Below are positions 1 through 9,765 of a stretch of DNA of 64,000 nt, piece after piece. Position numbers and translations under genes: made by a program. Each line of letters begins with the position of its first letter. The first letter of the stretch is position 1. A model generated the notes under the pieces. That model saw only the letters and a list, made by a program, of their open reading frames with translations, was not told where the DNA came from and did not search any database. The DNA is from Vreelandella sulfidaeris (GTDB taxonomy: Bacteria > Pseudomonadota > Gammaproteobacteria > Pseudomonadales > Halomonadaceae): contig AP019514.1 of assembly GCA_007182875.1 (NCBI GenBank), positions 2,666,001 through 2,730,000 of the forward strand, read 5' to 3'.

Positions 1-222
1 CATGGCTCGCTGGTATCGCTGGCCCGCTACGATGCGGTGGGCAATTTAATGCGTAGCTCCGCATCCAGAGGCCTATTTTTAGAGGGGCTGGCTGGCACGT
101 CAAGCTTACGCTTCGCTATACCGTATGCACCAGCTGGCTATTCATGGCGCGATAAAACAGGGCTAGCGTGGCTAGTGGATAAACTCAACCGGTACTTAAA
201 ACCGCGTATGAAGCTTCACTAA
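1..222 (+). CDS. C-terminal fragment of an unrecognised protein
   Basis: An open frame runs from the first base of the window to a TAA at 220-222, giving about 73 residues with no internal stop, so this is the tail of a gene that begins before the window. The fragment ends in a basic stretch (YLKPRMKLH). It shows no signal sequence, membrane segment or catalytic motif that I recognise, so I assign no function. It converges on rpe, whose stop lies only 13 bases beyond. An internal ATG at 49-51 is unlikely to be the real start because the frame stays open upstream of it. Confidence 0.5.
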   Translation, partial: HGSLVSLARYDAVGNLMRSSASRGLFLEGLAGTSSLRFAIPYAPAGYSWRDKTGLAWLVDKLNRYLKPRMKLH

Positions 223-235
223 CCACCCTGGCTTG

Positions 236-929
236 TTAGGCCTTCGCCAGCGCCTCGCGCATTTGCTGAATGACGCTATCGTATCCGTGCGGGTCGCTGG
301 CCTGGTGAGCACTAAAGATGGCTGAACCGGCCACAAGGTATCAGCGCCTGCAGCGGCAATCTCGGCGATGTTGTCCACTTTTACCCCGCCATCGATTTCC
401 AAACGAATATCATATTTCGAGGCATCGATGCGCGCCCGCGCTTCGCGCAGCTTGTTCATCGTACCGGGAATAAATGACTGGCCTCCAAAACCTGGGTTGA
501 CGCTCATCAGTAGCACCATATCGACCTTATCCATGACGTAGTCGAGGTAAGAAAGCGGCGTCGCCGGATTAAATACCAGGCCTGCTTTACAACCGCCATC
601 ACGGATTAACTGCAGCGAACGGTCAACGTGCTCTGACGCTTCCGGGTGAAAGGTGATATAGCTGGCGCCCGCCTCGATAAAATCGCTGATCATGCGATCG
701 ACTGGTTTAACCATCAGATGCACGTCAATCGGCGCAGTCACGCCGTGCTTGCGCAGTGCTTTACACACCATCGGGCCAATGGTCAGGTTGGGCACGTAGT
801 GATTATCCATGACATCGAAGTGCACCACATCCGCGCCTGCAGCTAGCACGTTATCGACTTCCTCGCCCAGCCGGGCAAAGTCAGCCGATAAAATAGAGGG
901 GCAATCAAGAAATCCTGCGCAGCGGTCAT
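236..929 (-). CDS. rpe: Ribulose-phosphate 3-epimerase
   Basis: Interconverts ribulose 5-phosphate and xylulose 5-phosphate in the cytosolic pentose phosphate pathway. The TIM-barrel signatures are present in order: [13 protein letters not shown] near the start, [17 protein letters not shown] with the first catalytic Asp, [11 protein letters not shown], and EIDGGVK with the second catalytic Asp. Two frame breaks occur. One is in a C run near 900 and the other near 338, where one G appears lost before VAGSAIF. Reading through both gives about 231 residues, normal for the family. The ATG at 927-929 is chosen because it gives [14 protein letters not shown] and is preceded by AGGAAT. Probably intact in the organism. 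Confidence 0.93.
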
Positions 930-1074
930 ATTCCATTCCTGCTTATCAATCAGTAGACGAAGGGGCTCACTCGATATACCTGCGATTGAGCAGGCAAGAG
1001 CAAAGCCAGGCCGCTATCTTATCAGAGCCGCTTAACAGAACCACGTATCCGCGTATTCGCAACTCATCACACAT

Positions 1075-1093
1075 ATATTCTTAAATAGAATAT
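1075..1093. promoter_or_regulatory. Perfect 7-bp inverted repeat upstream of the sulfate operon
   Basis: ATATTCT and AGAATAT flank a 5-base spacer (TAAAT) in the AT-rich gap between rpe and the sulfate-binding-protein gene, about 85 bases before the latter's ATG. It could be an operator. CysB is the usual activator of sulfate uptake operons, but CysB sites are loosely defined and I cannot assign this one. Confidence 0.3.
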
Positions 1094-1177
1094 AAAACAA
1101 GATTGTAATTCCACATTGATAGTTTTAACCTTGGCAATATTGCGCCACGACGTGCTTATTGATTTAAGGAGTTCCCT

Positions 1178-2189
1178 ATGACATTACCGACAATTTTCCG
1201 CCGCAGCCTGATTGCGGTTGCATTGGGCGTCACGGTCAGTGGCACCGCCGCTGCACAAGAGCGGGAGCTGCTCAACTCATCCTATGATATTGCTCGCGAG
1301 CTGTTTGCCGCGATCAACCCTGAATTTCAAGCGTGGTGGCAGGAAGAGCACGGTGAAGAGATTGAGATTAGCCAATCTCACGGCGGTTCTTCTGCCCAAG
1401 CACGCGCCATTCTCCAGGGTCTGCGTGCCGATGTTGTCACCTTTAATCAGGTAACCGACGTGCAAGTACTCGCGGATGCCGGGCTAGTAGCTGAAGATTG
1501 GCAGGACGCGTTTGAGAATAATGCCTCGCCCTACTACTCCACCACTGCCTTCTTGGTGCGTAAAGGCAACCCTAAAGGCATTGAAAGCTGGGACGACCTG
1601 GTACAAGAAGATGTCGAGATGGTCTTTCCTAACCCGAAAACCTCGGGTAACGGACGCTACACCTACTTGGCTGCCTGGGGCTTTGCCGAGAATGAATTCG
1701 ACGGTGATGAAGAGAAAATTGAAGAATTCATGCGCACCTTCTTAGCCAACGTAGCGGTTTTCGATACCGGCGGCCGTGGTGCGACCACCAGTTTTATCGA
1801 GCGTGAAATTGGCGATGTACTGATTAGCTTCGAGTCTGAAGTGAATAATATTCGCAGCGAGTACGGCAGCGACGACTACGAAGTGATCGTACCGCCAGTG
1901 AGCATCCTGGCTGAATTCCCCGTCGCGGTTGTCGAGGAAAACGCTGAGCGCAACGGCAATAGCGATTTGGCCCAAAGCTATCTTGAGTATCTCTACACCG
2001 AAGAAATCCAGCGCCTGCTTGCGGGTTTCCAACTACCGGGTACATAACGAAGCCGTGGTTGAAGAATTCGCTGACCAGTTCCCGGAAACCGAGTTGCTTG
2101 AAGTAGATGAAGTATTTGGTAGCTGGGATGAAGCTATGGAAACTCACTTCGAAGGTGGCGCCCTTCTCGACCAGTTGCAGCGCCGCTAA
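1178..2189 (+). CDS. sbp: Sulfate/thiosulfate ABC transporter periplasmic binding protein
   Basis: Captures sulfate or thiosulfate in the periplasm and delivers it to the CysTWA transporter. It begins with a Sec signal peptide ([22 protein letters not shown]). The family motif [12 protein letters not shown] follows at about residues 68-79, then ADVVTFNQ and [17 protein letters not shown]. The ATG at 1178 is preceded by AAGGAG. The frame breaks near 2030 (an apparent extra C before AACTACCGGGTA); the next frame continues [22 protein letters not shown] to the TAA at 2187-2189, which restores about 337 residues. It is the first gene of a four-gene operon. Sbp and CysP cannot be told apart here, so the symbol is provisional. 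Confidence 0.93.
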
Positions 2190-2215
2190 TACTTACTCAT
2201 GAGCCAACCTGAATT

Positions 2216-3067
2216 ATGAGTCAACTTGCCTCGTGGCGAACCGGCAGCACGTGTGCTGCCGGGTTTTGGCCTTTCTATGGGTATCAGCGTGCTGTTTATC
2301 TCGCTGGTGCTGTTATTGCCGATTACTGGCCTGTTCGGACAGTTAGCGGAGCTTAGTCTGCCGAGTATTGGGCGATCATTACCGAGGGCCGTGTCGTAGC
2401 AAGCTATATGGTGACTATTGGCGCTGCGGCCGTCGCAGCACTGATTAACGCCGTGTTTGGTTTGTTACTAGCCTGGGTATTAGTACGCTATGAGTTTCCC
2501 GGCAAGCGCCTACTTGATGCATTAATGGACCTGCCCTTTGCACTGCCCACTGCCGTAGCCGGTATTACGCTAGCAACGCTATATGCCAGCAGCGGCTGGA
2601 TGGGCCAACTTCTTGAGCCGCTGGGTTTTCAAGTCGCCTACACATGGGTGGGTATCGCGCTGGCCATGGCGTTTACTAGCATTCCCTTTGTAGTGCGTAC
2701 GGTGCAACCGGTACTGGAAGACCTGCCCGCCGAAGTGGATGAAGCCGCCATGTCGCTGGGAGCTACCGACGGTGTCGCCTTTCGCCGTGTGATCATGCCG
2801 CATATCTGGCCCGCCTTAGTGACCGGTACCGGGCTTGCCTTTGTGCGCTCGTTGGGTGAATTCGGTGCCATCATCTTTATCGCTGGCAATATGCCCTACG
2901 AAACAGAGATCACTGCGCTAATGATTTTCGTCAAGCTACAGGAGTATGACTATGCAGGCGCGTCGGCAATTGCCTCGGTTGTACTGTTTGTCTCGCTGGC
3001 GCTATTACTGGCTATCAACATTTGGCAGGGCCGTTTTGTACGCCGCCTGCATGGAGGTAAGGGGTAA
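2216..3067 (+). CDS. cysT: Sulfate/thiosulfate ABC transporter permease CysT (CysU)
   Basis: One of the two inner-membrane permeases of the sulfate importer. It shows alternating hydrophobic segments and the conserved EAA loop DEAAMSLGATDGVAFRR that contacts the ATPase. The N-terminal part carries two frame breaks: one between the ATG at 2216 and LPGFGLSMGISVLF (about 2235-2260), and one near 2363 where restoring a G gives LPEYWAIITEGRVVASY. From 2408 to the TAA at 3065-3067 the frame is clean. The exact start is uncertain because an ATG at 2199 lies in the main frame but meets a TGA. The stop overlaps the cysW start (TAATG), indicating translational coupling. Confidence 0.92.
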
Positions 3068-3892
3068 TGCGTCGAATTGGTGATGCGCCGCTTATCCGGC
3101 GTCTGCTGATAGGGGCTGCCTTGCTGCTATCAGCGCTCTTTTATTACTACCGCTGGTAGCCATTTTTGCCCAAGCATTTTCCCAGGGCGTCATGGTTTTC
3201 TGGGCCAACGTTAGTAACACTTTTACGCTGCATGCGATTGGCTTAACGCTGGTTATCGCACTAATGACCATTCCGGTATGTTTGGTTTTTGGTGTCGCAC
3301 TGGCGTGGCTGGTCACGCGCTTTAGCTTTCCTGGGCGGCGCATTTTGCAAACGTTGATTGATATTCCGTTTGCAGTATCCCCCGTGGTAGCGGGTCTTAT
3401 TTATCTGCTGCTCTATGGCCGTAACGGCTGGATCGGCAGTTGGCTGGATGGCCATGACATTCAGTTAATGTTCTCTTGGCCGGGCATTCTGATGGTGACC
3501 ATTTTGTTACTTGCCCATTTGTTGCACGGGAGCTGATCCCGTTGATGCAGGCGCAAGGCTCCCGGGAAGAGGAAGCCGCCGTGACGCTTGGCGCTTCCGG
3601 CTGGACAACCTTCCGCCGGGTTACCCTGCCCAATATTCGCTGGGCACTGCTGTATGGCGTCATTCTTACCAACGCCCGTGCGGTCGGTGAATTTGGTGCC
3701 GTTTCAGTAGTCTCAGGGGCCATTCGCGGCAAAACCAATACGCTGCCACTGCACCTTGAGCAGCTCTATCAGGATTATAACGCCGTGGGCGCTTTCGCTT
3801 GCGCGGCCTTACTTGCATTTATTGCCCTATTGACGCTCGCTGCCAAGGCCGGGCTGGAGTGGCGCGCATCACGTCGGGAGGCTTTTGTATGA
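3067..3892 (+). CDS. cysW: Sulfate/thiosulfate ABC transporter permease CysW
   Basis: Second inner-membrane permease of the sulfate importer, pairing with CysT. Several membrane segments are visible, with the EAA motif [18 protein letters not shown] and the typical [11 protein letters not shown] stretch. The ATG overlaps the cysT stop and the TGA overlaps the cysA start (ATGA). Two frame breaks fall in T runs: near 3145, where restoring one T gives [19 protein letters not shown], and near 3500, where one T gives [16 protein letters not shown]. Corrected length is about 275 residues, as expected for the family. Confidence 0.93.
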
Positions 3893-4980
3893 GTATTCAT
3901 TTACATAACATCGGTAAACACTTTGGCAACACCCAAGCATTAGAACCGATCGACCTGGATATTCACGAAGGCGAACTGGTGGGTTGCTCGGCCCGTCGGG
4001 CTCAGGCAAGACCACGCTGCTACGGATTATCGCAGGGTTGGAAAATGCCGATCGCACCGCCCAACCGGGCAAAATCATGTTTGGCGACCGCGATGTCACC
4101 AACGTGCATGTGCGAGACCGCCGCATTGGCTTCGTGTTTCAGCACTATGCGTTGTTCCGCCATATGAGTGTATATGACAACGTGGCGTTTGGGCTGACCG
4201 TGCTATCGCGTAAGCGCCGCCCCAGCAGCAGTGAGATTCGCGCTCGGGTATTCAGGCTGCTTGAAATGGTTAAGCTGGAGCACTTGGCTAATCGCTACCC
4301 TGCTCAGCTCTCAGGCGGTCAGCAGCAGCGTGTGTCCCTGGCCCGCGCGCTGGCCGTGGAGCCGGAAGTACTGTTATTGGACGAGCCTTTTGGCGCGCTT
4401 GATGCCAAGGTGCGTCAAGAGCTTCGCCGCTGGCTACGCCACCTGCATGACGAGTTCAATTTCACCAGCGTCTTTGTCACCCACGACCAGGAGGAAGCGC
4501 TGGAGCTTTCCGACCGTGTGGTGGTGATGAGCAATGGCCGCATTGAGCAGATAGACACCCCGATGAGCTCTACCGGGAGCCCAAAACCGCTTTGTGTTTG
4601 AGTTTTTAGGCGATGTGAATCACCTTGAAGGCAAAGTGACCAACGGCGTACTCACCTGTGGCGACGCCTATTGGCACGTAGATCTACCCGATGGCCATGA
4701 AGAGCTGTTGCTGCGCCCTCATGAGGTGCGGCTAACCGAGCAACCCACCTCTGAGAGCCATTTGCCAGTCACCATCACCGCAATATCGCCGGTGGGCGCC
4801 GAAGTACGCGTAGAGCTAGAGGCGGATTGGCTAGCACAGCCGTGGCTGGCGACCGTCCGCCATACTGACTTTGAGCACTTGGCGCTACGCCGTGGTCAGC
4901 GCTTATTCGCCCATCCGCGCCACTGGCGACGCTTCTCCGAAACAGAGGCGAAAGCCGCAGAACAAAGTCGCGTTGCATAA
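3889..4980 (+). CDS. cysA: Sulfate/thiosulfate ABC transporter ATP-binding protein CysA
   Basis: ATPase that powers CysTW sulfate/thiosulfate import. It contains Walker A (GPSGSGKTT), the signature LSGGQQQR, Walker B (VLLLDEP) and the switch histidine (VTHDQEEAL), followed by a C-terminal TOBE-like region typical of CysA. Three single-base losses break the frame: near 3985 (one T, giving [10 protein letters not shown]), near 4562 (one G, giving [10 protein letters not shown]) and near 4586 (one A, giving [11 protein letters not shown]). The corrected protein is about 364 residues. It is the last gene of the operon and is followed within 10 bases by a strong hairpin. Confidence 0.94.
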
Positions 4981-4986
4981 AGCCTA

Positions 4987-5014
4987 AATAGCCGCCCCTC
5001 ACGGGGCGGCTATT
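4987..5014. terminator. Strong hairpin terminator after cysA
   Basis: A perfect 12-bp stem (AATAGCCGCCCC with GGGGCGGCTATT) around a TCAC loop begins 7 bases after the cysA stop. It also lies 22 bases downstream of the alkB-like stop on the other strand, so it can serve both convergent genes. Confidence 0.85.
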
Positions 5015-5036
5015 ATTAATCACCTACCCCTTTATT

Positions 5037-5651
5037 TTAAAAGCGCATTTGCCTAAAGGTTAGACTCACCCGCGGCTCGATATCTTTCTTGGTTTTAGGC
5101 AGGCTATGTAGCCAGTTTTGCTGAGTAGTACCTTTCATAATTAACAGACTGCCGTGCTCTAGCGTAAGCGACACACTCTCCCTGTTTGTTTATGTTTAAA
5201 CGAGAATTTCCTTTCGCCGCCTAAGGTCAACGCCCCGATTGCCCCATTCTCAACAAGGTCTTTTCGGCATCACTGTGCCAGCTCATGCCTTCCTCGCCTG
5301 AATTATAAAAATTACCCAGGCACGAATTAAACCCCTCTCCGCAGTGGCTCTCCACGACCTGTTTAAGCTCACGCAAAAGTCTGGCCACACTAACGCCATT
5401 TTGTATAGCCAGAGTAGATATAGGAAACCGGCTTATCTGCATACCAGGCTATTTTCCTCTTTGTAACAATCTCCCTTGCCGTAAATAAACGCGCGATCAT
5501 GCTCCCAGCTTAGTTTGCTCATGCATTTATCTAAATACATAGCAGCTATGGGCGTATCAAGGATTTTACCGTGGTAATAAGCCGCCCCATCCTGTGGAAG
5601 CAGATTAATCAATTTCATATCATCGTTTTCAAACAGATCTGTATACGTCAT
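5037..5651 (-). CDS. AlkB-like 2-oxoglutarate/Fe(II) dioxygenase
   Basis: Probable oxidative demethylase of alkylated DNA or RNA bases. NFYNSGEEGMSWHSDAEKTL carries the iron-binding HxD pair. LGGERKFSFKH follows, and the C-terminal LEHGSLLIMKGTTQQNWLHSLP and PRVSLTFR supply the distal His and the 2-oxoglutarate-binding Arg expected for the family. At least four indels break the frame (near 5180, 5262, 5400 and 5440); read through, it gives about 205 residues, the size of AlkB2/AlkB3-like proteins. Its base composition is more AT-rich than the flanking sulfate operon. The start at 5651 is the furthest upstream plausible ATG; an internal Met at MKLINLLP is an alternative. Confidence 0.85.
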
Positions 5652-5797
5652 AGCGATGCCTATTGCGTGCCCATTACAAAGACAGCAAGAAACGGGTTTT
5701 TCTCACACTAATAAGGAAGCAATACTGAGCGCCATGGGACCACACACCCGTGCCTATGGCCTGCTGGCTAATAGAAAACCTTGAAAAGGAAAATAAA

Positions 5798-6682
5798 ATG
5801 AGAGCAGTAGACTATATACGGCTACTTTCGCTAGCCGCAATTTGGGGAGCTAGTTTCCTTTTATGCGAATTTCATCACCAGCAATAGGAGCAATCAATAC
5901 AGCTTTTTCAGGGTCTTTTTTGGACTAGTTGGCTTGGCTGTTATCATCGTAATTATACGTAAAAGCCTGGCGTTCAGAGGCAAACTAGGCAAAATTTTTG
6001 TTTTGGGAATCATTAACTCAGGCATCCCATTTCTTATGTACAGCATAGCAGCAACATTACTACCTGCTGGCTATTCAGCGATTCTAAATGCAACAACGCC
6101 TTTAACAGGGGCCATGATTGGCTTTTTTCATCTTTAGCGAGAGCTTAACTATAAAAAAATGGCTGGGCGTAACGCTAGGAATTATCGGCATTACGGTTAT
6201 TACCACAGTGGGTGATTCAAATATTGTTGGTAACATCTATATTGGCGTTGCTGCCTGTATGATAGCCACTATTGGTTACGGCTTTGCTGGCTTTTGACCC
6301 GAAAGTGGATAACCCAACAGGGCGGTCTGGATTCAACGCTGGTTGCGTTTGGCAGTCAAATAGGCGCTACCGCTTTTCTCAGCCCCTTTTGCTTTGGAAC
6401 ATTTCATCTGGCCCCAGCATTGATTGGTTTCAAGGTGATGTATGGATCAGCCTGCTCGCCGTCGGCTTTTATGCACCTCCCTCGCTTATATCCCTCTATT
6501 TTAGATTGATCGCTGACATTGGGCCGTTACGTTCGCTCACCGTTACCTTCTTGGTGCCACCCTTCGCTGTGTTGTGGGGGTTTTTAGTCCTTGATGAAAC
6601 GATTTCTAGCGGATTCTTACTTGGCTCTTTTATTGTTTTACTTTCAGTTTGGCTAATCGTAAGTCCAGATTCTCAAAAATAG
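5798..6682 (+). CDS. EamA/DMT-family exporter
   Basis: Ten-helix drug/metabolite transporter family inner-membrane protein; the substrate cannot be told from sequence. The start MRAVDYIRLLSLAAIWGASFLL matches the family's first helix, and the stretch around PAGYSAILNATTPLTGAMIGFF is characteristic of the first EamA repeat. The second repeat is seen toward the end (PLRSLTVTFLVPPFAVLWG, LDETISSGFLLGSFIVLLSVWL). AAAAGGA precedes the ATG at 5798. The frame is broken near 5870, 5920, 6135 and 6290, at or near short homopolymers. It is AT-rich like its alkB neighbour. Confidence 0.85.
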
Positions 6683-6845
6683 CCTTGCGCACTAGCTTGC
6701 TTCACTTATCTCACAATGAAGATGGCGCGCTATGGTAATAAACAATGAAGTATTGGACATAGCTAAGAAAAGTCGCGTCGCCTGACCATACCGCCAGTGC
6801 GCTACCCGCGTTATACTGGCGTTTTAGCCATAGCGGAGGAAGACC

Positions 6846-7437
6846 ATGCTTCGGCGTCACTTTTACGACTTTCAGGTGTCCTACTTGCCAGCGCATGGCT
6901 AGCCGGTTGCACCAGCCCGCAATACTTACAGCTCAGTCCTGAACGTAACGCTCAGGTACCCCAGGTGGGTTCCGGCCAGCAGGTGACGGTGATAGCCCAG
7001 GATGGCCGCGAAAGCGATATTATTGGTAATCGTGCTGGCGGGAGGAATGTCGACGGCGCATATTACCGTCAGTAGCCACGAGCTGATCCCACGTCTGCAG
7101 CAAGAAGCTGAGCGTGCGGTACGCGACATGGGCTTCAACCCTACCACTGAACAGGCTGAGGGACGTCCGTCCTTAACGTTGGAACTTGCCAGTCTCAATT
7201 ACGCGCGTGGCGACAGCGGCCAGCCGTTGGTAGACGAAGCACGCCTTGAAGGGGTTTTTCGCGCTATTGCTCAAAACAAGGGCACCACTTATACGGGCAC
7301 TTACATCGCGCCGCACCCAGGGCTATGCCCTTAAACCCGATGCTGATAGCAACGCACGCATGCTGAGTGACTTGCTTAGCGATGGCTTGAACCGCGCCTT
7401 TAGTGACCCTGAGTTGGGGCGCCTCTTAGCACGTTAG
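6846..7437 (+). CDS. YajG-family outer-membrane-type lipoprotein
   Basis: Small lipoprotein of the YajG family, function unknown. The N-terminus has a lipoprotein signal ending in the lipobox WLAGC at about residues 17-21. The body (LSPERNAQVPQVGSGQQVTV, then SHELIPRLQQEAERAVRDMGF, LTLELASLNYARG and a C-terminal LSDLLSDGLNRAFSDPELGRLL) matches the family pattern. AGCGGAGGA lies just before the ATG at 6846. Three frame breaks, near 6857, 7040 and 7310, separate the pieces; corrected length is about 197 residues. It stands alone between the EamA gene and a convergent methyltransferase gene. Confidence 0.82.
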
Positions 7438-7509
7438 GCTGATTTCCACTCCGATATGGGCCGCATCTGTATTGCCCCCTGTGTTTATTCTCTATAACCA
7501 CAGCGGCAT

Positions 7510-8141
7510 TTACAGGCGCGGCCCGCGTCGTTCTAGCGCCCATACGCTCTCTATATAGCCACGCTCATCAGGGCTTTCCTCCTCCAGAAAGGTCAAAGCG
7601 AAGTTAGCCGAAAACAGGTTGTCGAGCTCATCAGCGGTCACACTATAAGGAGGCCCTGCGTCACCCTCGTCATGCGACAAGCTAATCAGCAGGCCTTTGG
7701 CGCCAGGCGGGACTAACTGCGCAAGGTGAAAGGCATAGCGCTGGCGAGTGGCAGGCGGCAGCGCTATCAGCGATGCACGATCATAAAACGCACCAATCTC
7801 GGCCGCATGCTGAATATGTAAGTGAAAAAATCGCCACACCAGAGTTCAACATTACCCTGGCGGGAGATAGTAAATCCTGCCTGTCGGTAACGTGATACCG
7901 GTGTGCTGCGCTGCGCCAAAAACTGCTCAATGGCCTCAGGAGCAAATTCAATGCCTAGCACGGGATGCCCCTGATCGGCCAACCAGCGCATATCAAGACT
8001 TTTACCGCACAGCGGCACAAGCACCTTGGTACGATCAGTAACGCCAAGCGAGCCCCAATGACGCTGCAGCGCCGGGTGCGTCTGCTGCAGGTGGAAACCA
8101 ATGCGCCCTTCTTGCCAGCGCTTGCGCCATTGATCGCTCAT
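7510..8141 (-). CDS. tpm: Thiopurine S-methyltransferase
   Basis: SAM-dependent methyltransferase of the TPMT family, in bacteria linked to methylation of selenium, tellurium or thiopurine compounds. MSDQWRKRWQEGRIGFHLQ is the family start, followed by VLVPLCGKSLDMRWLADQGH (SAM-binding loop), VLGIEFAPEAIEQF, LWCGDFF and FYDRASLIALPPATRQRYA. A T missing from a run near 7830 splits the frame between GDFF and HLHIQHAAEIGAFYD. Corrected length is about 210 residues, close to the usual 218. It converges on the YajG-family gene. Confidence 0.92.
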
Positions 8142-8196
8142 TATTTAGCCACCTTCGTATCGATTCCGCTATTCGTTTATTTGTCCAAACGCGTGG

Positions 8197-8832
8197 CTAG
8201 AACCAGCGGTCACGCTTCTTCTGCCGACGTGGCAAGTGAGGCACAATCAGACCCACCAATAATCCCGCGCCAGCCACACCGCCACCGTACATGAAATACC
8301 GCATTAGGAGGTCTTCTTCTTGCGTTTCCAAACGCGCCTGGAGTCCTCTTACCTGCTGACGCGACTGCTCTGCCTGGCTGTCGAGCTCTTGATTGCTTGC
8401 CTCAAGCTCGGCAATGCGACGTTCACGCACATCAAGAGTCTCCGTCATTGAGGAAACACGCTGCTCCCAGGTATCGTTGATCCCTTCAAGCTCAGCAGTT
8501 AACTCCTCAACTCGCGCTTCTAACTCGGGTAACTGCTCGATCGCGCTCGGCGTTTGCTGAAGCTCATCACTCAACACCCAGACCGTATTGCCGTCGCTAT
8601 TGCGCACCCGTGTGTAGTCTCCACTGGTTTCCAGCACAGCAACCTGTTCACCGGCATTCAATGTGCCAATAATGCGATAGCCATCGGTCGGACCACTACG
8701 CACGTAAGTGCTAAGCTCATCGGTCACCCAGGCTTGATTGTCGGCCTGAGCATGGGCCTGGATACTGGCAACGCTGAGCAAAATTCCAGCCGCAGCGGCG
8801 TAGTAATGAAAACGAAATCTATTTACGTGCAT
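8197..8832 (-). CDS. SH3-domain membrane protein (YgiM-like, TIGR04211 type)
   Basis: A Sec signal (YYAAAAGILLSVASIQAHAQA) leads into a bacterial SH3 domain (WVTDELSTYVRSGPTDGYRIIGTL...GEQVAVLETSGDYTRVR). A long charged coiled coil comes next (ELEARVEELTAELEG through QQVRGLQARLETQEED), then one C-terminal membrane helix and a basic tail (RRQKKRD). This is the YgiM/SH3 layout, with the domain in the periplasm; the molecular role is unknown. The ATG at 8830-8832 is preferred over an upstream one because AGGA lies about 10 bases before it. The frame is intact. Confidence 0.88.
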   Translation of the reverse strand: MHVNRFRFHYYAAAAGILLSVASIQAHAQADNQAWVTDELSTYVRSGPTDGYRIIGTLNAGEQVAVLETSGDYTRVRNSDGNTVWVLSDELQQTPSAIEQLPELEARVEELTAELEGINDTWEQRVSSMTETLDVRERRIAELEASNQELDSQAEQSRQQVRGLQARLETQEEDLLMRYFMYGGGVAGAGLLVGLIVPHLPRRQKKRDRWF

Positions 8833-8890
8833 GACATCATGTCCTGATTTAAAACGCCGCAAGGCGGACGAAGCCAGCAGCGCTTACCGC

Positions 8891-9247
8891 TTAACTTAGC
8901 GGCGCGCATCTCATACGTTTACCCTTCTCCGCGTGGTGGCAACGGAAAGGGACGGGGAACTCAGCTACACGAGCGTCAGTCTTTACCGCCTTCAAAGGCC
9001 CTTCTCTCTCCACTTCGTCGATGCGCACAATGGCATTCAACGGCAGATAACTTCGCTTAACGCCTTCAAAGGTTCGCTGCAGCTTTTCGCTTACAGGGTC
9101 GACGACTACACGTGAAGAATCTTCAAAGACAAACTCCTCGACTTCAATAAAGCCCCAGAGTTCGCTTTGAAATATTTCTCTGACATATAAATCCCAAATT
9201 TCACCCTGCTGGTGAACCACCACACGGTAGATCGGCTTGGCCGCCAT
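8891..9247 (-). CDS. DUF1820 family protein
   Basis: Conserved small cytosolic protein of unknown function. KPIYRVVVHQQGEIWDLYVREI, LWGFIEVEEFVFED, LVDP-like VVDPVSEKL and FEGVKRSYLPLNAIVRIDEVE match the DUF1820 pattern, with its hallmark GVKRSY stretch. The tail after EVEREG (rich in charged residues, with a Cys-His pair) is less typical and could reflect a late frame slip, though none is needed to reach the stop. It lies upstream of the SH3-domain gene in the same orientation, with a gap of about 58 bases. Confidence 0.85.
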   Translation of the reverse strand: MAAKPIYRVVVHQQGEIWDLYVREIFQSELWGFIEVEEFVFEDSSRVVVDPVSEKLQRTFEGVKRSYLPLNAIVRIDEVEREGPLKAVKTDARVAEFPVPFRCHHAEKGKRMRCAPLS

Positions 9248-9765
9248 CTTGGCCTATTCCTCTTGCCACTTGTACATGAAGTTGAACCGCCTAGCTTACC
9301 ATATTCGTATCACTACGCCTTTAGCTAACCCTGCGTTTGCACGGGGACACTACATCCGTTGGCCAGCCACAAATCCCTTGTGTACGGTAACGATGAGCGG
9401 CTTGCTAGGTTTCATCACTCTTTCAGATTGAAGCTTCAATGCGAGTGAAGCCGCTTTACGCTTCCATAAGCACAATAAACAAACGCTCATAAAATCAAAG
9501 AATTAATCGAAAAATTCATTAAAGCGTTTGATATTGAGTTGGGCTTAATTCATTCTCAACGCATCATCACCCTCGATGGTAGCTAGAGAGCATATACGTT
9601 TCGTCCCTAGAGGAAACAGTCACTGAGCGTACTGCAATTTGGTACCTACTAGGGATTGATCTACTTTAAAGCGATGATTCACCCACATTTCGCGATCTAC
9701 TAAAACGCCAAGAAGATCTCGACTTCTATGTATAATCCCTGTTGATGCTGGGATAAGGAGTCACC
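9248..9765. other. Intergenic region with no recognisable gene
   Basis: About 520 bases without a supportable gene on either strand. It holds a short hairpin (GCTTC...GAAGC near 9432-9450), an AT-rich middle part (about 9470-9550), and a good minus-10-like TATAAT at about 9730-9735 that probably drives the gene starting at 9766. I see no minus-35 of comparable quality. Confidence 0.5.

Noticed and set aside
9237..9431. A 64-residue open frame on the plus strand
   Set aside because: No ribosome site, no recognisable features, and it overlaps the 5' end of the DUF1820 gene.
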